A stretch of 64,000 nucleotides of DNA. Source: Rhodocytophaga aerolata. Its GTDB lineage: Bacteria > Bacteroidota > Bacteroidia > Cytophagales > 172606-1. The notes under the pieces were generated by a model. The model worked only from the letters and a program-made list of their open reading frames with translations. It was not told the DNA's origin and did not search any database. The stretch lies in assembly GCF_030503435.1 (NCBI RefSeq), contig NZ_JAUKPO010000029.1:1-64000 (forward strand). Reading direction: 5' to 3'. Made by a program: the position numbers and the translations under genes. Shown piece after piece: positions 21,226-28,587 of the stretch. The stretch's first letter is position 1; each line of letters starts with the position of its first letter.

Positions 21226-21526
21226 CGACCTTATAAATTTTACCTACTTGTACTTCATCACCGGCGACCAAATAATCAGGTACTATTCTAGCGTGGACTT
21301 CATTTATCCGTCTAAAAATTGCTTCTAGAAATTGACGCATCAATCCAAGGGTTTTCTTTATTTCAGAATTTTCTATCTTACTCAAACATTTAATTATGTT
21401 AATTAAGTCTGCTTGCTGTTGATTAGGTAAATATGCCTTATCAAACAATTCAAAAATATCAGGATAATCATTTTTTATTTTACTTTCAGGAAGCTTTATG
21501 ACCTCTAAATGAAGATAATCGAACAT
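21203..21526 (-). CDS. Middle fragment of the broken receiver protein
   Basis: A 107-aa ORF starting at an internal ATG. In the same frame upstream the sequence reads GQIDKGSDRVEDGVEIFVKG, continuing the receiver domain. Its last residues (VSRRTYI) come after the second frameshift near 21226 and are not native. Helical, soluble, no other domain recognised. Confidence 0.5.
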   Translation of the reverse strand: MFDYLHLEVIKLPESKIKNDYPDIFELFDKAYLPNQQQADLINIIKCLSKIENSEIKKTLGLMRQFLEAIFRRINEVHARIVPDYLVAGDEVQVGKIYKVVSRRTYI

Positions 21527-21570
21527 CTTATCTCTGTCTCGACCTTTTACAAATATCTCTACACCGTCTT

Positions 21571-21909
21571 CTACCCGATCGCTTCCTTTATCAATTTGCC
21601 CGGTATATATACAATAAGGGATATATCTATTATTTTACTAGATATTTCTTTAAGCTTTTTTTGTCCTTTTAGCAATGATTTAAAATTCTCAGTACCTTTA
21701 GTTTGGGAGTCATCAATAAAACCTTGAGCATCAAGAATTACAGCATCGAATTTATATAGCTTATCTTCTAAGGCTGCAAAACCTTCTTCAATATTACTGT
21801 AAGGTTCAATTATAACTCTGGCTTGATTTGCAGCGAGCATAAAATCTTGCATATCATCTTTTTCATCATCAATGAATAACACATTAATGGGGCGTCCATG
21901 TTTTGGCAT
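21571..21909 (-). CDS. Receiver-like domain fragment (first piece of the broken regulator)
   Basis: A 112-aa ORF covering most of a CheY-like receiver. It has acidic residues in VLFIDDEKDD near residues 10-18 and a DAVILDAQG strand with the candidate phosphorylated aspartate. It ends in an out-of-frame tail (PGKLIKEAIG) created by the TA-repeat insertion, so the last roughly 10 residues are not native. See the pseudogene entry for the reconstruction. Confidence 0.6.
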   Translation of the reverse strand: MPKHGRPINVLFIDDEKDDMQDFMLAANQARVIIEPYSNIEEGFAALEDKLYKFDAVILDAQGFIDDSQTKGTENFKSLLKGQKKLKEISSKIIDISLIVYIPGKLIKEAIG

Positions 21910-21910
21910 A

Positions 21911-24715
21911 CTATTCTATGATTAGTGGTAATAAAATTTCAAATTGAATATTGAATGGAGAAAATTGAGATTCATAATTCGGCTTAAACTCCCTAAAAAT
22001 ACCTCCATGTTTTTGAATGATAGTGTTTATAAAACTACCCCCAATTCCAGTATTTGAGTTTTCTCCTGCTCTTCTCCCTCTCTGTATCAAATCTTTAAAA
22101 GTAAATCCATAGGGGAATGGTGCCCCATCGTTTTTATAGATAATATTTACGTAATTCTGACCTGCTTCTTCCACTTTAGAAAATTCAAAAAGAATGTTAT
22201 ATGGCTCAACTCTTTGTTCTCTAAACCCGTACTTTTCAGCATTCACAATAAGATTTGAGATAGCATCTTTTATCAGCGCTTTATCAACATTAGATTTAAA
22301 ATCAAAATTTTGGGATAAACTTTCGTCTTTAGTAAGATGAATTTTGTAATTTCCTTTTTGAATGTATAGAGGAATTATTTCATTTTTAAAAAATTGATAT
22401 AAATTAATTACTTTTCTATTAAGCGGCCTATTTTCTTTTTCAAGCCATCTTATTTCGATTTCTAATGAATTTATTGCATCATTAATATTCAACTTTAATC
22501 TGTTAAATACTTGTTGTAGGGAATCTATTTTTAGATGATATGTCTCATTCAGAGGTTTTGTAACTGGCTCAAACCAATTGATTGAAGTTTTATCGTAAAC
22601 TTTATCTTCTAAATAATTTTCAATAACTTTTATTCCACTTGATACTCTTTCCAGTTTTTGCATGAAATTATGTTTAAAATTAGAAAGGGAATTATATTCT
22701 AGTTTTTGAATATAATCCTCTACTTTTAATAATTCCTCCTCCTCTTTTTTTACTTCAAGATATAATTCTTTTTTATCTAATAGACGGCGATATTGTTCCT
22801 GTATATCAGGAACCCTAATATATAGCTCAAAAAAATCTGATCTGAATAAAGCAGGAATAATCCTACCTCCTCCTCTTATACTTTTTAACTGTTCAACTAC
22901 TAGATCTGAGTAAAGCTCATATATTAAATGTTCCGGAATAATTATTTTGTCGTTAATTGAAAAAGCTATGATCCCACGTTCTACTATAATGGGTATACCT
23001 TTATAATGGAAATATGTAGGTTTTAATTTTGAACCTCTTGTACTAATAAGTATAGCGTCATTGTCTATTAGTATTCCCTTTTGCTTAGGATTAAATGTGA
23101 GTTTATTGATAGCTAACTGACAGTCAATGACAGATTCCGATAAATCATTGATCCGGACAAATGGAATAGAGGTACTTGCTTCTACTATTTTTCTATAGTT
23201 TTTTTTTACTGTTTCTTTTACTTGTTTTATGTTTTCCCCATGAATTTTTAGATTTCTAATAATTTTACCTGCTTTGCTTACATATTTCTGTACTGATAGA
23301 TCGAAATCATTTGTGATAATTTCATCTTTTTCAACAACCCTAGAAATATTTTCCTCTTCTCTGAATTCAAAGTAGATTTTTTGAATTGTATCAAAATTGA
23401 TGGTTTCTCTTCCAAACTCCTTTTTTGATAAACCTTGGTATTTATTTTCATTACTATCAGAATTGATAAATAAAACTTTTTCATGGTTCATATTTTTACC
23501 ATTTCTAAATATAAGAAGAGACGTCTTTACCCCTGTGAAAGGAAGTTTTATTCCAGCAGGTAAGGAAATTACAGCCTCCAACATATCCTGCTTAACCAGT
23601 AGCTCTCTAACTCTTTTACTATTTGTATCTTTTGAAAACAGAATGCCATCAGGAATAACTATGATAGCTTTTCCTCGGTTAGCTAACCTTGATATAATCA
23701 TTTCCAAGAAGATTACTTCTACTTTTTGAGAGCCATATAAACTTGAATTGCGGCCCTTTGATACTATCTGATTATCAAATATTCTATTACCAAATGGCAA
23801 GTCCGAAACAATCAGATCAGCAGCATTATATCCAATTGCTGGTTCATCAATTGAATTACCTCCAAAAATCTCTGCTTGAAAATATCCATGCATGTGTAAG
23901 TTCATAATTGCACAAGCGCGTACTGTTTCATCTATTTCCTGGCCAATTAACTCTAAATTATTAGCTGTGCCTAGTTGATTTTTATTTTGAAGTTCATTTA
24001 GAATAGCAGTAAAAAAACCACCTAATCCTAAAGCTGGATCATATACAACACCATCAAAGTTATCTATGAGTTTAGCTATTAATATTTTTAAAACTTTAGG
24101 ACTGCTATATTGACTTTTAGCTAAATTTGGATTTTGAAAACTATATATAAAGTTTTCAAAGTAAGGTCCAAAATTATCTTGATTTACACTCTTTATACTT
24201 AAATCATAATTATTGATAATATCAATAATCTTTTGAGATGTATTTTCATCTAGATTTTTAATTTCGTTAATAATTGATGATAGAGAACCTTTAAAAACTT
24301 TACTAATATTTATATCATTTAATAGATGAGTTATTTCTATGTATGATAATTTACTATCAACGGAAATTGGTTGGTTGTTTAGATGACTTATCCTAGCAGC
24401 AAAAATGAATGCGGGTACAAGATTTCTAACAGAATATCCCAAATTTCTAGAGAAATCTGCAAGTTGCGTAAACATCTTCTCATAGTCCGTTGATTTTTTA
24501 TTCACTGATTCTTTAACCAGACGAATCCTATTATTTTCAATCAAAAAAAGATTAGGGTAATTCCTAACACGAGCGGATATTTGTGAAGAAGGAACAGGTT
24601 CCCCATCTCCACGCTGATACAATCTTCTTCTATTAACTTCATCAGCAATATGTCTTGTTGACAAAGGATGGCCAAGATCTTCCAGGACTTCTACTATAGC
24701 TTCGTGTAATGTCAT
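21911..24715 (-). CDS. HARE-HTH / N6-methyltransferase / specificity domain / histidine-kinase fusion
   Basis: A 934-aa multidomain protein. Residues 1-68 are a HARE-HTH DNA-associated domain (LHEAIVEVLEDLGHPLSTRHI). The methyltransferase core follows, with SAM motif I DPALGLGGFF near 222-231 and a catalytic DLPFG near 306, then PDGILFSKD. Residues about 510-650 look like an HsdS-type target-recognition domain. The C-terminus is kinase-like: a helical segment with a candidate histidine in FKHNFMQKL near 680, then a GHKL ATPase with N-box DAISNLIVNAEKYGF near 817, G1 YKNDGAPFP and G2 TGIGGSF. It would couple DNA methylation or recognition to ATP-dependent signalling, with the receiver protein encoded 1 bp downstream as target. 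Domain calls are by eye. Whether it autophosphorylates is unknown; GHKL folds also act as pure ATPases. Confidence 0.85.
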   Translation of the reverse strand: MTLHEAIVEVLEDLGHPLSTRHIADEVNRRRLYQRGDGEPVPSSQISARVRNYPNLFLIENNRIRLVKESVNKKSTDYEKMFTQLADFSRNLGYSVRNLVPAFIFAARISHLNNQPISVDSKLSYIEITHLLNDINISKVFKGSLSSIINEIKNLDENTSQKIIDIINNYDLSIKSVNQDNFGPYFENFIYSFQNPNLAKSQYSSPKVLKILIAKLIDNFDGVVYDPALGLGGFFTAILNELQNKNQLGTANNLELIGQEIDETVRACAIMNLHMHGYFQAEIFGGNSIDEPAIGYNAADLIVSDLPFGNRIFDNQIVSKGRNSSLYGSQKVEVIFLEMIISRLANRGKAIIVIPDGILFSKDTNSKRVRELLVKQDMLEAVISLPAGIKLPFTGVKTSLLIFRNGKNMNHEKVLFINSDSNENKYQGLSKKEFGRETINFDTIQKIYFEFREEENISRVVEKDEIITNDFDLSVQKYVSKAGKIIRNLKIHGENIKQVKETVKKNYRKIVEASTSIPFVRINDLSESVIDCQLAINKLTFNPKQKGILIDNDAILISTRGSKLKPTYFHYKGIPIIVERGIIAFSINDKIIIPEHLIYELYSDLVVEQLKSIRGGGRIIPALFRSDFFELYIRVPDIQEQYRRLLDKKELYLEVKKEEEELLKVEDYIQKLEYNSLSNFKHNFMQKLERVSSGIKVIENYLEDKVYDKTSINWFEPVTKPLNETYHLKIDSLQQVFNRLKLNINDAINSLEIEIRWLEKENRPLNRKVINLYQFFKNEIIPLYIQKGNYKIHLTKDESLSQNFDFKSNVDKALIKDAISNLIVNAEKYGFREQRVEPYNILFEFSKVEEAGQNYVNIIYKNDGAPFPYGFTFKDLIQRGRRAGENSNTGIGGSFINTIIQKHGGIFREFKPNYESQFSPFNIQFEILLPLIIE

Positions 24716-24836
24716 TTTTAAAATAATTTGTTATTTTCAAGTTATATATTCTCTGATCAAAGAATCTTGATTAAGCAAAATGCTATTTATAAATAATCTA
24801 TCTTCTTTGAAATGAAATTTTATATTATGATAACCT
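24716..24836 (-). other. 121-bp gap inside the defence array
   Basis: AT-rich spacer between the SbcC-like gene and the methyltransferase-kinase gene, the largest internal gap of the array. I see no hairpin terminator and no convincing promoter. It could hold a secondary promoter that allows methylation genes to be expressed without the inducible upstream one. Confidence 0.4.
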
Positions 24837-27254
24837 CTAAATTTTGATAGTATTTCCTTTTAACTCTTCAGCATTTACAGAATGACAAGTAAAAATAATC
24901 ACTTGCTGGCTTTGAGCATATTTATTCAGCGCAGAAGCTGCTGCCCCTTGCCTCTGGGCATCCATATCTACCAACGGATCATCCAGTATCAGAAAACCTT
25001 TCCGGCCAGCCAAGTGGTGTTCAGCCATGGCTAAGCGTAATGCTAGAGCCAGGCAATCGGTGGTTCCTTTGGAAAGCAGGTCTGTGGGGAGTGCGGAGCC
25101 ATTACTTCCAATACTTACCGGTATGGTTTCCTCCATTGCAAGTTCGGTGTATTTCTCGCAGGTCAGTTCACTTAGATACACTTTGGTGCGGTCATACAGG
25201 GGATTGAAAGTCTGGGAATGGATAGAGTCTAGAATTGTTTTTAATTCTTGGCGGATTGTACAATAAGCTTTGTGTTCGTCTACCACTCGTGCATATTCCG
25301 CTTTGGCAAGTTCCAGATCTGCCACCAATTCTGCGCTGCTAAAAGCCGGTTCTTCCTTTTCCTGTTCCTTTCTAGCTATAAGCTGCCCATTGTAATGCAT
25401 CCGGAGTTCCTTTTGCAGCTTTTCTATCCTTTCATATTCGGCAATTAACGCTTCCGGTCTGGAGTAGCCAGCCGGTAGGGGAGTAATCTGCTGTTGGGCT
25501 TTATGCAGTTCATCTAGTTTTTGCTTATTGGCTAAGCCTTTCTCCAATACCTCATTCTGGTTACCATGTTCTTTTTCGTACATCTTTAAATTGTCTTCTA
25601 TCTCCATAACCGACTTTCTGGCAGATCCCAGTTCCCTGTTGCATCGGTCCAGTTGTTTTTGTATATCTTGTGAACTTCTAGTATGTGGCAGGGTATTTAT
25701 TTGGGCAACTCTGGCGCTTATCTCCTCAAAGGTGCTGCCATTCAGAATAGCCTTTAACACGTGTTGAGTATTTGCAACTTTTTCCCTGGCTTGACTATAT
25801 TCTTTGGCACAAACTAGTAAATCCGTAACGGATTTCACCTGGTAAGAAAAAAGTAACTGAGACAATGCTGAGTTTGCCTTATCCAGATCAGCCATTAACT
25901 GTTCTGTGCCAATAGCCGTGGATTTTACCCATAGTGACAAAGTGTCTGTATCTATTGAAAAAGCACCAACAGCCTCTTTTTGTATAATTTGTCCTAGCTG
26001 TAACTGAAAGGAATTTTCTGGTTCACCGCCAGATTTCCAGCTGCCTTCAACAGCAGCTTTTGCCTCTATCCCTATATGCAACTTCTGGGCTTCCAGTTCA
26101 ATGCGTATGTGCTGTATATGAGATTCCAGCTCCCTTGCTTTCTGGCACACATCTTCAGTGATGGCAGGCAACTGTTTAAGTAGGGTAGTAGCTTGCTGTA
26201 GATCTTCCATTTTTGCTGCAGCCAACTGGTGCTTCTCAAGCAATGCAGCGGCTCCTTCTCTTTGACGGGCGTTTTTTTGCTCAGCGGTTAGTTGATCAAT
26301 ATCGGCTGTTAAGCGTTTAATGCTTTCCTTCTCAAAAGTTTGCTTCGCCAATAACTCAGGCCACTTTTTGAGCACTATTCGCAAAGTGTCTCTGGTAAAT
26401 ATGGCTTTTTCTATTTCATGGTTAAGCTTATCTATGACTTTGGCGTCTGCCAATGCTCCTGCATTCATTTTCAGAAACTCGTCTGTTCCTTTTAAATTAC
26501 TAGCAATTCCCTCTGTAGCAGATATAAGAGCATCCATCTTTTTCTCATAAGCAATAGTTTTACTCAGTTGCAACTCAAGGCTCCGGTACTTATAGTATGA
26601 TTGTAAAATTTTACCAACATCCCGCTTATAGGGATTATCTACGTCTTTTCCATTCATCGGCCTATTGAGCTTGAAATCCCAGTTAAGTTCATAGTCATAT
26701 ATAAGCTGATCAACCTCATTAGTCAGATGATCTATATTTACTCCTCCCTGTGCTATAATGGCATTCCGGAGTACATTGGATAAGTCGTGCTGCACTTCTG
26801 CAGATGCCTTCAATTCATCTACTGTCTGCCCCAGCTTAGATTGAAAGGTGAAAAATACGTTGCTGTAAGTGGCTTTATTCAATCCAGTCAATTGTGCCAA
26901 TTTTGCAGATACTCCATCCTCATCTTTCAGTTTATTTCCATCAGGCATCTGCAGCAAGGATTCATGTGCAGCTCCCCAACGTTTTTTCAAAATATACTCC
27001 TGATTATTAACTTCAAAAACTACTTCAACTTCTGCATAGTCGCCACCTCGTGCAGGTATCATTTTAGACTTGATTTTCTGAAACTCTTTCGCTTTAAGAT
27101 TAGTCGGTACAAACAGAGCAAACCAGAGGGCTTTCTGGAAAGTACTTTTACCAGCCTCATTGGGCCCTAAAACTACATTCAGAGAAGAGGTAAAGCTGAG
27201 GCTACAATTTACAATTCCAGCAAAAGGAGCAGTAGTAATTTTCTTGATGATCAT
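24837..27254 (-). CDS. SbcC/YhaN-like SMC-type ATPase
   Basis: An 805-aa ABC-class DNA-repair-type ATPase. The N-terminal lobe has Walker A GPNEAGKST near residues 30-38 after FAGIVNCSLSF. Long coiled-coil arms fill the middle. The C-terminal lobe carries the signature LLSKGTTDCLALALRLA and Walker B FLILDDPLVDMD, with a switch histidine in FTCHS. There is no CxxC zinc hook that I can see, which favours YhaN-like over canonical SbcC/Rad50. With the metallophosphoesterase 34 bp upstream it should form an Mre11-Rad50-type nuclease that processes DNA ends. Length is shorter than typical SbcC. Confidence 0.85.
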   Translation of the reverse strand: MIIKKITTAPFAGIVNCSLSFTSSLNVVLGPNEAGKSTFQKALWFALFVPTNLKAKEFQKIKSKMIPARGGDYAEVEVVFEVNNQEYILKKRWGAAHESLLQMPDGNKLKDEDGVSAKLAQLTGLNKATYSNVFFTFQSKLGQTVDELKASAEVQHDLSNVLRNAIIAQGGVNIDHLTNEVDQLIYDYELNWDFKLNRPMNGKDVDNPYKRDVGKILQSYYKYRSLELQLSKTIAYEKKMDALISATEGIASNLKGTDEFLKMNAGALADAKVIDKLNHEIEKAIFTRDTLRIVLKKWPELLAKQTFEKESIKRLTADIDQLTAEQKNARQREGAAALLEKHQLAAAKMEDLQQATTLLKQLPAITEDVCQKARELESHIQHIRIELEAQKLHIGIEAKAAVEGSWKSGGEPENSFQLQLGQIIQKEAVGAFSIDTDTLSLWVKSTAIGTEQLMADLDKANSALSQLLFSYQVKSVTDLLVCAKEYSQAREKVANTQHVLKAILNGSTFEEISARVAQINTLPHTRSSQDIQKQLDRCNRELGSARKSVMEIEDNLKMYEKEHGNQNEVLEKGLANKQKLDELHKAQQQITPLPAGYSRPEALIAEYERIEKLQKELRMHYNGQLIARKEQEKEEPAFSSAELVADLELAKAEYARVVDEHKAYCTIRQELKTILDSIHSQTFNPLYDRTKVYLSELTCEKYTELAMEETIPVSIGSNGSALPTDLLSKGTTDCLALALRLAMAEHHLAGRKGFLILDDPLVDMDAQRQGAAASALNKYAQSQQVIIFTCHSVNAEELKGNTIKI

Positions 27255-27288
27255 AGTATGGAGTAGTAAGAGTTTGAAATAGATTAAT

Positions 27289-28434
27289 TTATTTTTTCAG
27301 TTGCTCAATCAGTTGGTTAGCAAGTTGCAGAGCCAGACCATTCTGAGTATTTGCTGAAAGCTTGTGTAAAAGCTGGAAGGGGAGGGTACCTGAGCAATAA
27401 TAGGTATTGATGTAAGCCTCATCAATGTTCAGGTCTACCCGGTTATCTATTTCCAGATAAAAAATCTCTTTTTCTAACTTATGAATTACCTCCCGCAAAT
27501 AGACTATATCATCCTGGCTCATTCTTCCACTCAAGGAGAGTTTTACCAGAGAACCTTTCGGGTTCAGCTGCTCCATGGTATGAATGAAGCTGTCAATATC
27601 CGTATGATTGTTGAGAGTAAAAGATAAGGTATGGAAGCGTAGTTGACCGGTATTAACCTGCTCCATATAGATGGCTTTTTCCTTATTGATTTCTATATAC
27701 CAGCTGCATCCACCATGGCGGCAATCAAATCCATCGGGAGTATGGGTAGCAGCATAGAAAAAACCTGGGTTGGCAGTTTGTGCTTTAAGCGGGTAAGGTA
27801 CGTGAATATGCCCAAGCAGCCATAAATCCATATTAGCACTCGCAAGTTCTTCACAGGTCATATTAAAGTATTTGTCCCCCGGAAAACCTCTGCCTTCTAC
27901 ATTTCCATGTGCTATACCAATATTGATGGCATCAGTATCTTTTTCGGCTGCAATAATCCAGTCAATAGTGTGTGTAGAGCTATGTTTACTTCTGCAAGGA
28001 GCAGGATAAAAAACAACCTTATTTCCTTCTATTTCACACTCTAGTGGCTCATAATTTTTCAGTACAACAATTTTGTCGTCTGACAATTTACTTATAAACC
28101 TTCCCCAGAGGCCATCGGAACTGCTCTCATAGAAATCATGATTGCCAGGCAATACTAGTATGGCTTCTCCTTTGAATTTATTGAGAATAGCCACAGTGGC
28201 GTTGATATCCGAAACTTTTACATGCAAACTCTCAAACAAATCACCGGATACTACAAGAAAGTGGGCCTGCCTTTCATTTCCACTCTCCACTACTCGTTCC
28301 AAGGCTTCGAACCTTTCCTGAATTAATCTTTCCTGATGGGAAGGGGAGTAGTATCTTCCGGAAAACTTTTTACCGATGTGGTTATCAGCAGTGTGAATGA
28401 TTCTAATAGAGGACTTTTCTTTTGAATTAAGCAT
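27289..28434 (-). CDS. SbcD/YhaO-like metallophosphoesterase (Mre11-type nuclease)
   Basis: A 381-aa calcineurin-like phosphoesterase and the first gene of the array. All metal-binding motifs are present: D-x-H in HTADNHIG near residues 15-22, GDLFE, GNHDF, AHGNVEG and GHIHVPYP. It is the nuclease half of the pair with the following ATPase. The ATG at 28434-28432 lies about 28 nt downstream of the predicted start of a sigma-54 promoter, so the leader would be very short. Confidence 0.88.
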   Translation of the reverse strand: MLNSKEKSSIRIIHTADNHIGKKFSGRYYSPSHQERLIQERFEALERVVESGNERQAHFLVVSGDLFESLHVKVSDINATVAILNKFKGEAILVLPGNHDFYESSSDGLWGRFISKLSDDKIVVLKNYEPLECEIEGNKVVFYPAPCRSKHSSTHTIDWIIAAEKDTDAINIGIAHGNVEGRGFPGDKYFNMTCEELASANMDLWLLGHIHVPYPLKAQTANPGFFYAATHTPDGFDCRHGGCSWYIEINKEKAIYMEQVNTGQLRFHTLSFTLNNHTDIDSFIHTMEQLNPKGSLVKLSLSGRMSQDDIVYLREVIHKLEKEIFYLEIDNRVDLNIDEAYINTYYCSGTLPFQLLHKLSANTQNGLALQLANQLIEQLKK

Positions 28435-28472
28435 AGGGGTAGAGTTTATTAAAACATAGTTGATTTCTCTTA

Positions 28473-28488
28473 TGCCAAAAACAGGCCA
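28473..28488 (-). promoter_or_regulatory. Sigma-54 (-24/-12) promoter of the defence array
   Basis: Read on the minus strand the site is TGGCCTGTTTTTGGCA. Compared with the sigma-54 consensus TGGCAC-N5-TTGCA it keeps the essential GG at -24 and GC at -12 with exact spacing. Transcription would start near 28462, upstream of the phosphoesterase start codon. The divergent gene 100 bp away encodes a sigma-54 activator, which strongly supports the call. Confidence 0.75.
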
Positions 28489-28527
28489 ATAAGAAAAAGG
28501 CTCTATATTTGAAAATTTGATAGTTTG

Positions 28528-28568
28528 ATATAGTAAAATATTCTATGATATAGTGGTTTTTACTATAT
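28528..28568. promoter_or_regulatory. ATATAGT repeats, candidate enhancer (UAS) for the sigma-54 activator
   Basis: ATATAGT occurs at 28528-28534 and 28548-28554 (20 bp apart, same face of the helix). The inverted form ACTATAT is at 28562-28568, which makes a 7-bp palindrome with a 7-bp spacer with the second copy. The cluster is 40-80 bp upstream of the -24 element and ends 20 bp before the activator ATG, so binding could both activate the array and autoregulate the activator. The region is AT-rich, so some repeats may be chance. Confidence 0.5.
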
Positions 28569-28587
28569 TGGCTGTAAATCTACAGAC

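Larger units (their letters stand above)
20983..21909 (-). pseudogene. Response-regulator-like receiver protein, interrupted by two frameshifts
   Basis: One gene that reads as three pieces. The first (21909 to about 21611) is a receiver-like domain with the acidic pocket IDDEKDD and the presumed phospho-acceptor aspartate in AVILDAQG. At 21604-21611 the tract TATATATA has one TA too many. Removing it gives IVYTGQIDKGSDRVEDG and joins the frame of the middle piece. Near 21226 a +1 shift joins the frame reading LAGEPTFNHTLGYEEF, which stays open to the stop at 20983-20985. The repaired product is about 310 aa: receiver plus an unrecognised helical C-terminal domain. It starts 1 bp after the stop of the methyltransferase-kinase gene, which makes it that kinase's natural partner. 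It ends 6 bp before hsdM. Confidence 0.75.
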
